From: Pelosinus sp. IPA-1
Lineage (GTDB): Bacteria; Bacillota; Negativicutes; DSM-13327
DNA length: 64,000 bases
NCBI RefSeq assembly: GCF_030269905.1
Contig: NZ_BSVC01000004.1
Coordinates: 62,001 to 126,000, forward strand
Direction of reading: 5' to 3'
Shown: piece by piece, positions 35,370 through 43,715 of the stretch
Numbering within the stretch: position 1 is the first letter of the stretch
Layout of the letters: every line of letters starts with the position of its first letter
Notes under the pieces: model-generated
What the model was told of the DNA's origin: nothing
The model's database searches: none
The model's input: only the letters and a program-made list of their open reading frames with translations
Program-made: the position numbers and the translations under genes

Positions 35370-35693
35370 ATGGGAGCAACGAGATATTGTGAAGTGAAAA
35401 TTACTGTTCTAAAAAAGATCGAAGTAGGTGATATCCACAAAGAATATGCCTCAGAGGGAGTACATACTACCTGTTTAAAATATAATGAAGGACAAGAATA
35501 TGTGTCTAAGAATTGCAATAAACCCGAAGGATTTTGTAGTTGGGCTTGGGCAGGAGCTCAAGATAAGGTTGTATTTTTAGCACTAGGGCATGATTATCCT
35601 TGGATTAAGCAGAAAGGAACTGAAATATTCTGTTGCGCTGATGGGCTTCATCCAATTCTTTATAAATTAGAAAGAATTGAAAATAGTATTTAA
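35370..35693 (+). CDS. TIGR04076 family protein
   Basis: A 107-residue protein of the TIGR04076 family, common in anaerobes and of unknown function. Family features are the opening VKITVLKK, the conserved cysteines (HTTCLKY, PEGFCSWAW, CCADGLHP) and the PEGFCSWAWAG block. The cysteines suggest metal or cofactor binding, which is inference. ATG 35370 follows atcggaggtaga. A terminator lies 56 bases after the stop. The 221 bases upstream (35149-35369) contain only micro-frames. Confidence 0.82.
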   Translation: MGATRYCEVKITVLKKIEVGDIHKEYASEGVHTTCLKYNEGQEYVSKNCNKPEGFCSWAWAGAQDKVVFLALGHDYPWIKQKGTEIFCCADGLHPILYKLERIENSI

Positions 35694-35748
35694 GATTTAA
35701 TAAGCAGTTTTCTTAGATGAAGGCAAATTGTTCAAAGAATGGAAACAT

Positions 35749-35783
35749 AAGAAACTCCCTAGAGTTTAGGGAGTTTCTTGTAT
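35749..35783 (+). terminator. Terminator of the TIGR04076 gene
   Basis: A 12-bp stem (aagaaactccct / agggagtttctt) with a seven-base loop. It lies inside the start of a longer open frame, which argues against that frame beginning before about 35800. Confidence 0.8.
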
Positions 35784-35839
35784 TTATTATAGGAAATAAT
35801 GGATGGCTACATCAAAAGAATGTCCTATTATTTAGTATA

Positions 35840-36127
35840 ATGAAGAAAAGTATTATTGCATATCATACTGTAAATTACACTGTTAGACATTGTTTGGATA
35901 TGCAATATTTAGAATTACCAGCAACATTAGTATCTGGTGACTTCATCCACTTTGTCCATGAACAGATGAAAACTGAAGCGGGATTGAGTATGCGTTATTC
36001 TTTTTCAGGATCTGTATACTTTGAAAGAATGAAAAATCTATCCCTTTATTCTATAAACCGTACTGAAATAAATGAAAGAGTAACTCGTGCTGGATTGAAT
36101 GATATCTATAATATATGCCTAGTATAA
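35840..36127 (+). CDS. Hypothetical protein, doubtful
   Basis: An open frame of up to 136 codons begins at 35717, but its first 40 codons include a terminator hairpin. From ATG 35840 it would give 95 residues (MKKSIIAYHTVNYTVRHCLD...), with no good ribosome site; tagtataat just before the ATG looks more like a -10 box. No membrane segment and no family recognised. It may be a decayed gene. The next gene has its ribosome site in the last codons. Confidence 0.3.
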   Translation: MKKSIIAYHTVNYTVRHCLDMQYLELPATLVSGDFIHFVHEQMKTEAGLSMRYSFSGSVYFERMKNLSLYSINRTEINERVTRAGLNDIYNICLV

Positions 36128-36138
36128 GGAGGTATAAG

Positions 36139-37116
36139 ATGGATAGGAATATATTCCAGTGTATTGATATTAATTCAAAATATTGCCCTTGTTTATTAGC
36201 AGAAACGAATCAGTGTGTTGTTTGCAGCCATTTAAAAGGGGACGGTACTTGTAATTGCAACTGGGCGGGAGTATGTATATTATACGAAAAACATTGGCAG
36301 TATAAAAAACAACCACAAAGTGATGAAATCATAAAAACAAGGAAGGAAGAAGAGGTTAACTTTGTTATAAAAGAACAAATTAGTGAGAATACATATAGGC
36401 TAGAAATGCAAGTGAGTGATGAATTTGCCGAACAATTAACTTCAATTGGTTCTTTTGTTTTTTTACGGCGTCCAAATGATCCACACTTTTTTTCTTTCCC
36501 CGTTAATATTATGAAAGTGGAAAATAATACGATACAAGTAGTCATAGAAACCATCGGACCTAAATCACTTAGGATTATAGCCGATAATAACTGTAAAATA
36601 GTCGTACGTGGACCATACTGGAACGGAGTTTTAGGTCAGCCCTGGATTGACAATCTTACTTATGGTAAGATAATATTAGTAGCTGGTGGTATAGGGCAAG
36701 CCCCTGGTTTACCTCTTGCGGTTAATTTAATGAATAAGGATAAGAATAATCAAGTTTTGACCATATTAGCCCCTGGTAAAGTCGGAAGTATATTTATTGC
36801 AGAAGAATTACATCAACTAGGTGCTCTAGTACATGTTGTACCTTCCTTGCGTAAGGTAGGGATGCCTACGCTTAAAAAGTGGATAAATCAGGAGAAGCCC
36901 GACCTTATAGTAAGCGCTGGACCTGATAGTCAACATTATGGAATAATAACAGCTATGCAGGAAGCAGGAGTTAATATACCTATGGTGGCGACTAATAATG
37001 CTACAATGTGTTGCGGTGAAGGTATTTGTGGCAGTTGCTTAAAAAAGGTACAGGGAAACAAAGAAATTAGACTTTGTAAGCAACAAACTGATTTTTATAA
37101 CATTATGGTAGATTAA
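36139..37116 (+). CDS. PyrK-like FAD/NAD and 2Fe-2S electron-transfer protein with Cys-rich N-terminus
   Basis: A 325-residue protein. Residues 1-50 contain eight cysteines (including CPC, CVVC and CNC), a possible iron-sulfur or zinc extension. Residues 75-180 form the FAD domain, with RPNDPHFFSFPVNI; VAGGIGQAPGLPLA marks the NAD domain; CCGEGICGSCLKKV with a last Cys in RLCKQ binds the 2Fe-2S cluster as in dihydroorotate dehydrogenase subunit PyrK. No pyrD is near, so its electron partner is unknown. ATG 36139 follows aaggaggtataag; the frame is open from 36115. Confidence 0.82.
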   Translation: MDRNIFQCIDINSKYCPCLLAETNQCVVCSHLKGDGTCNCNWAGVCILYEKHWQYKKQPQSDEIIKTRKEEEVNFVIKEQISENTYRLEMQVSDEFAEQLTSIGSFVFLRRPNDPHFFSFPVNIMKVENNTIQVVIETIGPKSLRIIADNNCKIVVRGPYWNGVLGQPWIDNLTYGKIILVAGGIGQAPGLPLAVNLMNKDKNNQVLTILAPGKVGSIFIAEELHQLGALVHVVPSLRKVGMPTLKKWINQEKPDLIVSAGPDSQHYGIITAMQEAGVNIPMVATNNATMCCGEGICGSCLKKVQGNKEIRLCKQQTDFYNIMVD

Positions 37117-37141
37117 TTATTTTTCAAAGGAGCTTATTATA

Positions 37142-37861
37142 TTGGAACGTTTGCAGAAAGTTATCAGTCAAGCTGGAGTTGCTTCTAGAAGAGAATCCGA
37201 GAAAATTATACAACAAGGTCGAGTGACGGTAAACGGTAAGGTAGTTACGGAAATGGGGACGAAAGTAATTCCAGGTAAAGACCGGATTATGGTTGACGGT
37301 AAACCTATAGCCGGTGAGAAACTCGTCTATATTTTACTGTATAAACCAAAAGGAATATTAACTACACTAAAAGATCCCCAAGATCGTAAAACAGTGGCAT
37401 CATTAGTTAGTGATATTACGCAGCGTATCTACCCAGTAGGTCGGCTTGATTATAATACAGAAGGCCTACTATTATTAACTAATGATGGCGCACTAACCCA
37501 TGCATTAATACATCCAAGTAAGAAAATAGATAAAACTTACATAGCCAAAGTTGCTGGCAGACCGTCACAGGAAAAACTAGACTTACTTAGGGTTGGCATT
37601 CAATTAGAGGATGGCATGACAGCACCCGCTGTAATAAACATGATAGATTTTGATCGCGAAAGAAATATGACGAGTCTACAAATCACAATTCATGAAGGCA
37701 AAAATCGTCAAATACGACGTATGTTTGAGGCAATCGGTTCAGATGTGAAGCAACTTAAACGGGTTCAATTTGCCTTTCTGACACTTGAAGGTTTACGCCG
37801 AGGTAGTTATAGACATTTACTTCCTCAAGAAGTAGAAGCCTTACAGAATCTCAATAAATAA
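37142..37861 (+). CDS. rluB: Ribosomal large-subunit pseudouridine synthase RluB family
   Basis: A 239-residue RsuA/RluB-family enzyme that converts a uridine of rRNA to pseudouridine. The N-terminal S4 domain (RLQKVISQAGVASRRESEK) is followed by the catalytic block YPVGRLDYNTEGLLLLTNDG with the nucleophilic Asp. KNRQIRRMFEAIG is the C-terminal family motif. In Bacillus rluB follows spmAB; here the accessory and glycine regions lie in between. TTG 37142 follows caaaggagcttattata. Confidence 0.92.
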   Translation: MERLQKVISQAGVASRRESEKIIQQGRVTVNGKVVTEMGTKVIPGKDRIMVDGKPIAGEKLVYILLYKPKGILTTLKDPQDRKTVASLVSDITQRIYPVGRLDYNTEGLLLLTNDGALTHALIHPSKKIDKTYIAKVAGRPSQEKLDLLRVGIQLEDGMTAPAVINMIDFDRERNMTSLQITIHEGKNRQIRRMFEAIGSDVKQLKRVQFAFLTLEGLRRGSYRHLLPQEVEALQNLNK

Positions 37862-37872
37862 ATAAGAGTGTG

Positions 37873-37906
37873 AGCCCTTATTTGCAACATAATAAGGGCT
37901 TTTTGT
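37873..37906 (+). terminator. Terminator of rluB
   Basis: A 10-bp stem (agcccttatt / aataagggct) with an eight-base loop and a T-run. Confidence 0.88.
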
Positions 37907-37959
37907 TATACTACATATAGGAATTTTACGTACTAAAGTCTACATGAAAGGGTGTTTAG

Positions 37960-39204
37960 ATGAAAAAGATTATTGTAATTGGTGCTGGTCCTGCAGGAAT
38001 GATGGCCGCCGTTAGTGCCAGCCAAAATGGTGGAAAAGTAACTATTTTAGAAAAGATGTCTGTTGTAGGTAGGAAATTATCTATTACTGGTAAAGGTAGA
38101 TGTAATATTACTAATATTGCTGATAAGGAAACTATTATCAAAAACATGCCGGGAAATGGCTCCTTTATCTATAGTGCCTTATATAGCTTTAGTAACCAAG
38201 ACATCATTGATTTTTTACATAGTTATGGAGTAATGACTAAGGTAGAACGAGGTGGACGTGTCTTCCCTGTAAGCGATCAAGCAAAAGATGTCGTAGAAGC
38301 TTTTATGAAAGCCTTTAAAGAACTTGATATAGAGGTGGTAACGGGGCAGCAGGTAAAAAGAATTCTCACGCATGACGGTAAAGTAACAGGAGTTCTTGCA
38401 AACAACAATGTTCAGTACAGGGCTGACGCTGTGATCTTAGCCACTGGTGGTGCTTCTTATCCTGGTACTGGTTCCTCTGGCGATGGATATCGTATGGGCG
38501 AAATGATTGGACATACAATTGTTCCATTAAAGCCGTCATTAGTACCACTAGAGGTAGGGGAAGATTGGATTGGCGACCTACAAGGGTTATCATTAAGAAA
38601 CGTATCTGCTAGTGTAATTTTTGGAGGCAAAAAAGTAGCGGATGATTTCGGTGAGATGTTATTTACTCATTATGGGCTATCTGGACCTATTATTTTATCA
38701 TTAAGTAAGAAGGTAGCTGAACTACTAACAAACTATCCCAATCAAGAGGTACTAATACAAATTAACTTAAAACCAGCTTTAACAGCTGAAGTGTTAGATA
38801 AACGAATTCAGCGAGACTTTGAAAAATTCGCCCGCAAACAATTGAAAAATTCACTTGGTGAATTACTGCCAGCTAAATCAATTGATGTCATTATCGATTT
38901 AGCCCATTTGGATCCGGATAAATTTGTCCATCAAATCACAAAAGGCGAGCGTGCACGATTAGTTGAACAGATCACAAAATTAACCTTTACAATAACAGCC
39001 ACACGTCCGGTTAGTGAAGCAATTGTCACAGCAGGTGGTATACACGTTAAGGAAATCAATCCCAAAACAATGGAATCTAAAGTAGTGGAAGGACTGTATT
39101 TGGCTGGTGAAGTAATTGATATTGATGGCTATACTGGTGGATATAACTTGCAAGCTGCTTTTTCTACTGGATATGTAGCAGGTCATAATGCGGCAGAAAT
39201 GTAG
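37960..39204 (+). CDS. BaiN/HI0933-family FAD oxidoreductase
   Basis: A 414-residue flavoprotein of the HI0933/YhiN/BaiN family. It opens with IVIGAGPAGMMAAVSASQNG and has the family blocks KLSITGKGRCNITN, RGGRVFPVSDQA, ILATGGASYPGTGSSGDGY and the closing YLAGEVIDIDGYTGGYNLQA. Some relatives reduce steroid or bile-acid intermediates, but most have no known substrate. ATG 37960 follows aaagggtgttt. Confidence 0.88.
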   Translation: MKKIIVIGAGPAGMMAAVSASQNGGKVTILEKMSVVGRKLSITGKGRCNITNIADKETIIKNMPGNGSFIYSALYSFSNQDIIDFLHSYGVMTKVERGGRVFPVSDQAKDVVEAFMKAFKELDIEVVTGQQVKRILTHDGKVTGVLANNNVQYRADAVILATGGASYPGTGSSGDGYRMGEMIGHTIVPLKPSLVPLEVGEDWIGDLQGLSLRNVSASVIFGGKKVADDFGEMLFTHYGLSGPIILSLSKKVAELLTNYPNQEVLIQINLKPALTAEVLDKRIQRDFEKFARKQLKNSLGELLPAKSIDVIIDLAHLDPDKFVHQITKGERARLVEQITKLTFTITATRPVSEAIVTAGGIHVKEINPKTMESKVVEGLYLAGEVIDIDGYTGGYNLQAAFSTGYVAGHNAAEM

Positions 39205-39270
39205 CATCTAACGGATCAGTATGTACTGGAAGAAACGGCGTATAATAAAGACAAAAAGGTAGAAAAGCGG

Positions 39271-39813
39271 GTGACATCTTTAGTGACTAACTCTAAGGAC
39301 AATTGGATGGAACGTGGTGAAGCTATACTATTTCGCTTGCTAGTAATCTGTATTACGACGTTGTTTATATCCCAACTGTTGTTATTTAAAGAAGGTACAC
39401 GAATCTATTTATCAAAAGTTGATCAAATGGAAGGTGAACGTATTACTGCTGCTATACCTCTACATACAGATACGCCCTTACAAATTATTGAAGAAACTAC
39501 TGTTATTAAGCACTATCAAAATCTTTTGCGTAAAAGTAAAGTACTTCTAATTCACATGGTTAAACCACCTACAGAATCAGATGTTTTTATAATGGTAAAT
39601 GGTAAAAGAGTAGGCGGCTTTACCAAGGGCAATAGCAAGATTACCATATATGATGGTGATTATGTCGAAATTGATGCAACAGCCCTTGCTCAGCCAATTC
39701 AATTTATTATTAATGTCCCAGATAATGATCTACTTTCTCCACAGGATGGCTTAATCGTAGAAGGATCGAAGAGAATTCTGCCAATTGGTAAAATAAAATT
39801 TAAAAATGAGTAG
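39271..39813 (+). CDS. Membrane-anchored protein, unassigned
   Basis: A 180-residue protein with one membrane segment at about residues 20-40 and an outer or inner domain with beta-rich character (VFIMVNGKRVGGFTKGNSKI, ITIYDGDYVEIDA, LLSPQDGLIVEGSKRILPIG). A similar protein often precedes aroF-like genes in Sporomusaceae as far as I recall; no function is known. GTG 39271 is the longest sensible start, with aaaaaggt 10 bases upstream; a GTG at 39283 is also in frame. Confidence 0.6.
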   Translation: MTSLVTNSKDNWMERGEAILFRLLVICITTLFISQLLLFKEGTRIYLSKVDQMEGERITAAIPLHTDTPLQIIEETTVIKHYQNLLRKSKVLLIHMVKPPTESDVFIMVNGKRVGGFTKGNSKITIYDGDYVEIDATALAQPIQFIINVPDNDLLSPQDGLIVEGSKRILPIGKIKFKNE

Positions 39814-39886
39814 TAAAAAGGATAATAGAATCTGGCGGTGAATTATAAATAAATATATTTTTGTTAATTATCGGAGGCTCTTATAG

Positions 39887-40897
39887 ATGATTATTGTAAT
39901 GACAGATTCGACAAATGAACAAATCGAACATGTAATGGGGAAATTTCGCCAGCATGAAATAGAGGTTCATTGTCTTAATAGTTATGGTAAAACAATTATT
40001 ACGGCGATTGGTGATTCTTCAGCTTGTAATCCTGCAAGTTTTGAACGAATGCCAGGGGTTGAAAAAGTAATATCAATTGTAACGCCATTCAAATTAGTTA
40101 GCCGGGAGTTTCGGCGAGAAAATACTATAGTAACTGTTGGTAATGCTGTATTTGGTGATAAAAAAGTATCTGTTATTGCTGGTCCATGTGCTGTTGAAGG
40201 ATATGAGCAATTACTAGAAGCCGCCCTAGCTGTAAAAAAAGCTGGAGCATGCATGCTTCGTGGAGGGGCTTATAAACCACGCACATCACCATATAGCTTT
40301 CAAGGGCTCGAAAAAGAGGGATTGGCAATACTTAAAGCTGTTTCTCTTAAGGCAGGATTACCGGTTGTTTCCGAGGTAACAGATCCTCGAACAGTTGAAA
40401 TGATGAGCGAGTATGTAGATATGCTACAAGTTGGTACCCGCAATATGCAAAACTTTGTTCTTTTAAAAGAAGTAGCCAAAAGCGGAAAGCCGATCTTACT
40501 TAAACGTGGTCTATCAGCTACTATGGAAGAGTGGTTGATGGCAGCAGAATATATTATGGCTGGTGGCAATGAGAATATAGTGTTATGTGAACGCGGTATT
40601 CGTACCTTTGAAACATATACACGTAATACCTTAGATTTAAATGCAATACCTTTAATCAAACACCTTAGTCATTTACCAGTTATTGTTGATCCTAGTCATG
40701 GTACTGGGAATTGGCGTTTAGTTAACCCAATGTCAAAAGCCTCTCTTGGAGCTGGAGCAGATGGCTTAATTATTGAGGTTCATCCTTGTCCAGAAGAAGC
40801 TGTTTCCGATGGGCAACAATCGCTAACACCTCCCAATTTTGAACAAATGATGAGAGAATTACAATGCCTGGCAATGGCTATTGATAGGGTTATGTAA
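39887..40897 (+). CDS. aroF: 3-deoxy-7-phosphoheptulonate synthase
   Basis: A 336-residue type I-beta DAHP synthase, the first step of the shikimate pathway (phosphoenolpyruvate plus erythrose 4-phosphate). A ferredoxin-like regulatory domain (1-70) precedes the barrel. Blocks are SVIAGPCAVEGYEQL, LRGGAYKPRTSPYSFQGL, LQVGTRNMQNFVLLKEV and PVIVDPSHGTGNW. It is followed 32 bases later by aroA, so first and sixth pathway steps are coupled. ATG 39887 follows atcggaggctcttatag. Confidence 0.95.
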   Translation: MIIVMTDSTNEQIEHVMGKFRQHEIEVHCLNSYGKTIITAIGDSSACNPASFERMPGVEKVISIVTPFKLVSREFRRENTIVTVGNAVFGDKKVSVIAGPCAVEGYEQLLEAALAVKKAGACMLRGGAYKPRTSPYSFQGLEKEGLAILKAVSLKAGLPVVSEVTDPRTVEMMSEYVDMLQVGTRNMQNFVLLKEVAKSGKPILLKRGLSATMEEWLMAAEYIMAGGNENIVLCERGIRTFETYTRNTLDLNAIPLIKHLSHLPVIVDPSHGTGNWRLVNPMSKASLGAGADGLIIEVHPCPEEAVSDGQQSLTPPNFEQMMRELQCLAMAIDRVM

Positions 40898-40929
40898 TAT
40901 AGTTGACTAAAACATGGGGGAGATTTTAC

Positions 40930-42225
40930 ATGTTAGAAAATATAACTATAAGTCCAAAAGGTGGTTTATCTGGAACAATACATATTCCCGGCGATAAATC
41001 TATTTCTCACCGGAGCGTTATGTTTGCAGCACTTGCTTCTACACCTGTAGTAATAAAAAATTTCTTGTACGCTGAAGATTGTCTATCAACTGTTAGTTGT
41101 ATGCGAGCGTTAGGTGCAAAAATTGAAAAAGATGCATCTAATAACTTACATGTTCTAGGAAATGGATTACACGGTTTACAAGAGCCGCCTAACATAATGG
41201 ATGCAGGAAACTCTGGGACTACATTACGTTTATTATCAGGTATTTTAGTAGGACAACCCTTTTTTAGCGTACTTACAGGTGATGCCTCTTTACGTAGTAG
41301 GCCAATGGCTAGAGTCGTTACTCCTTTAACTAAGATGGGCGGGAAAATAAGCGGTCGTCAAGATACACGGTATATTCCGATGGCTATCATGCCAAGTGAA
41401 AAAATAGAGGGTATAGAATATAATATGCCAATGGCTAGTGCTCAAGTAAAATCAGCGATATTATTGGCAACGCTATTCGCAAGTAGTCCAAGTATTGTGA
41501 CAGAACCATATATATCCCGTGACCATACAGAACTTATGTTAGAGACTTTTGGTGTAAAAATTAAAAGACAAGGTACAAGTGTAGGTGTCAGTCCCATAGC
41601 TGATTTACAGGCACCAGCGGAAATTGATGTGCCTGGCGATATAAGTTCAGCTGCTTTTTGGTTAGTAGGCGCATCCATTATTCCTAATAGCCATTTAACT
41701 CTTAAAAATGTTGGAATAAACCCAACTCGTACAGGAATTTTAGATATACTAAGGCAAATGGGTGCAAATATAACGATCGAAAATGAGCGTTTTAGTGGTG
41801 CTGAACCTGTCGCTGATCTTGTGGTTAAATCAGCGGAGTTAAAAGGTGTTACAATTGAGGGACCTATCATACCAAGACTAATTGATGAAATACCAGTATT
41901 GGCTGTAGCAGCTTTATTTGCAAATGGGCAGACTACGATTCGGGATGCTGAGGAATTAAGGGTAAAGGAAACTGATCGCTTAAAGGCTGTTGCTAGCGAA
42001 CTGGGTAAAATGGGAGCCATTATAACGGAAACAAAGGATGGGCTTACCATTAATGGTCGACAGAAATTACAGTTTGCCAAATGTTGCTCTTACCATGATC
42101 ACAGGATGGCTATGTCTCTTGCAATCGCTGGTGCTGCATCAAATGGTGTAGAAATTAATCAACCTGATTGTGCTAATATTTCTTATCCTAATTTCTTTAC
42201 AACATTAGATACTATTAGAGCATAA
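40930..42225 (+). CDS. aroA: 3-phosphoshikimate 1-carboxyvinyltransferase (EPSP synthase)
   Basis: A 431-residue enzyme that adds the enolpyruvyl group of PEP to shikimate 3-phosphate. Family blocks are GDKSISHRSVMFAALA, MDAGNSGTTLRLLSG, PMASAQVKSAILLA, RVKETDRLKAVASEL and DHRMAMSLAIAG. ATG 40930 follows gggggagatttta; a longer frame from 40903 lacks a ribosome site. It lies between aroF and cmk, an order also found in other bacteria. Confidence 0.96.
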   Translation: MLENITISPKGGLSGTIHIPGDKSISHRSVMFAALASTPVVIKNFLYAEDCLSTVSCMRALGAKIEKDASNNLHVLGNGLHGLQEPPNIMDAGNSGTTLRLLSGILVGQPFFSVLTGDASLRSRPMARVVTPLTKMGGKISGRQDTRYIPMAIMPSEKIEGIEYNMPMASAQVKSAILLATLFASSPSIVTEPYISRDHTELMLETFGVKIKRQGTSVGVSPIADLQAPAEIDVPGDISSAAFWLVGASIIPNSHLTLKNVGINPTRTGILDILRQMGANITIENERFSGAEPVADLVVKSAELKGVTIEGPIIPRLIDEIPVLAVAALFANGQTTIRDAEELRVKETDRLKAVASELGKMGAIITETKDGLTINGRQKLQFAKCCSYHDHRMAMSLAIAGAASNGVEINQPDCANISYPNFFTTLDTIRA

Positions 42226-42288
42226 TTTTATACTGCTTCCAGTTATAGATTGGAAGCAGTATATTTAATTTTGTAGATGGAGGAAGTT

Positions 42289-42963
42289 ATGAAAAAATTA
42301 ATTATTGCGATAGATGGGCCTGCTGGAGCAGGTAAGAGCACGGTTGCTCAAATACTGGCTCATAGGCTTCGTTATAACTATATTGATACTGGAGCAATGT
42401 ATCGGGCTATAACCTGGAAAGTAATGAAAACCAATGTAAATAATGATATAATAGCTATTGAAAATATCGCTAAAAATATTAAGATTCAATTAGATTATGT
42501 CGATGGAAAAACTAATGTATTTGTAGATGGTTTTAATGTTACTGAGGAAATCCGTAATCCAGCAATTTCTCGACTGGTCTCTGAAATTGCTCAAATTAGA
42601 GCTATACGTGATGCTATGCTCCAATTGCAACGTCATATGGCCACCGCTGGTGGAGTTGTTATGGATGGACGTGATATTGGCACCCATGTCTTACCTAATG
42701 CGGATGTAAAAGTATTTTTAACAGCTTCCATTAAAGAACGTGCTGACCGTCGATGGCGAGAGTTAACGGAGAAGGGATTTATTGTTAATCGTGAAGAACT
42801 TGAGAAAGAAATAGCTGACCGCGATAAAGCAGATAGCGAACGTGAATTTGCACCACTAATACAGGCTTCTGATGCTATATTAATTGATACAACTACACTT
42901 TCTATAGAAGAAGCGGTAACAGCAATTTTAAAAAATTGCGAGGAGAGATCTAGTCTTGTATAA
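42289..42963 (+). CDS. cmk: Cytidylate kinase
   Basis: A 224-residue kinase converting CMP and dCMP to diphosphates. The P-loop is IAIDGPAGAGKST (7-19), with YIDTGAMYRAITW and the VMDGRDIGTHVLP block following. ATG 42289 fits the tggaggaagtt ribosome site; an in-frame ATG at 42277 precedes that site. Its end overlaps plsC by eight bases. The order cmk, S1 protein, fni, der is also found in Bacillus. Confidence 0.96.
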   Translation: MKKLIIAIDGPAGAGKSTVAQILAHRLRYNYIDTGAMYRAITWKVMKTNVNNDIIAIENIAKNIKIQLDYVDGKTNVFVDGFNVTEEIRNPAISRLVSEIAQIRAIRDAMLQLQRHMATAGGVVMDGRDIGTHVLPNADVKVFLTASIKERADRRWRELTEKGFIVNREELEKEIADRDKADSEREFAPLIQASDAILIDTTTLSIEEAVTAILKNCEERSSLV

Positions 42964-43546
42964 CGTAGTTAGGGTCTTTTTACATTATTTTTTTAAGATT
43001 ATTTTTCGTTGTAAAATTATTGGAGCCGATAATATACCCTCCCATGGTGGTGCAATTATAGCTGCTAATCATGTGAGTCTGTTTGATCCCCCTGTAGTTG
43101 GAACGGCTTTCCCTAGACCTATTCATTTTATGGCCAAAGAGGAATTATTCGCAAAACCAATTTTAAAATGGATTTTCACAAAACTAAAAGCATTCCCTGT
43201 ACGTCGTGCTACAGCTGATCGGACTGCCATTCGTCATGCGATTAATTTACTAAATAATGGTGAGCTACTCGGCCTTTTTCCAGAAGGTACCCGTAGCAAG
43301 ACAGGAAAACTAGGTAAACCAGAAACAGGCTTAGCTATGATTGCTTTAAAGTCTGGAGCCCCAGTAGTGCCTGCCGCAATAATTGGTACTAATAAGGTAT
43401 GGAAAGAAGGACTTCTATTACCGCGTTTTATAGTTAAATTCGGTAATCCGATCAATGTTGAACAGGGAAAGTCTGATAAAGAAGCAATGGAAAACCTTAG
43501 TAATAGAATAATGCAAGAGATTTCTCATTTATTAGAAGAAAGATAA
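42956..43546 (+). CDS. plsC: 1-acylglycerol-3-phosphate acyltransferase
   Basis: A 196-residue membrane-associated acyltransferase that makes phosphatidic acid. The catalytic NHVSLFD (NHx4D) follows AIIAA, and the LFPEGTRSK substrate motif and VVPAAIIGTNKVW are present. The start is TTG 42956 inside the last codons of cmk, with gaggagagat upstream. A terminator separates it from ispH. Confidence 0.93.
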   Translation: MYNVVRVFLHYFFKIIFRCKIIGADNIPSHGGAIIAANHVSLFDPPVVGTAFPRPIHFMAKEELFAKPILKWIFTKLKAFPVRRATADRTAIRHAINLLNNGELLGLFPEGTRSKTGKLGKPETGLAMIALKSGAPVVPAAIIGTNKVWKEGLLLPRFIVKFGNPINVEQGKSDKEAMENLSNRIMQEISHLLEER

Positions 43547-43563
43547 ACAACTACATTAGAAAC

Positions 43564-43602
43564 AAAAAGGTACTTATGATTTGCATAAGGTACCTTTTTG
43601 TT
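43564..43602 (+). terminator. Terminator of the aroFA-cmk-plsC group
   Basis: A stem of 15 pairs with one bulged C (aaaaaggtacttatg / cataaggtaccttttt) and terminal T residues. Confidence 0.8.
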
Positions 43603-43715
43603 TGCTGCTTGAAATAGTACATCCACTTTTTATGTTACAGTCGCTAAATAAAAAGGAATTATATTATTAACAGGGAATATCAATAAGTAATTTGCAATTA
43701 ATAGGAGGTCACCCT

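Noticed and set aside
41442-42080. Long - strand frame of 212 codons inside aroA
   Set aside because: It is fully antiparallel to a clear EPSP synthase and has no family features or ribosome site.
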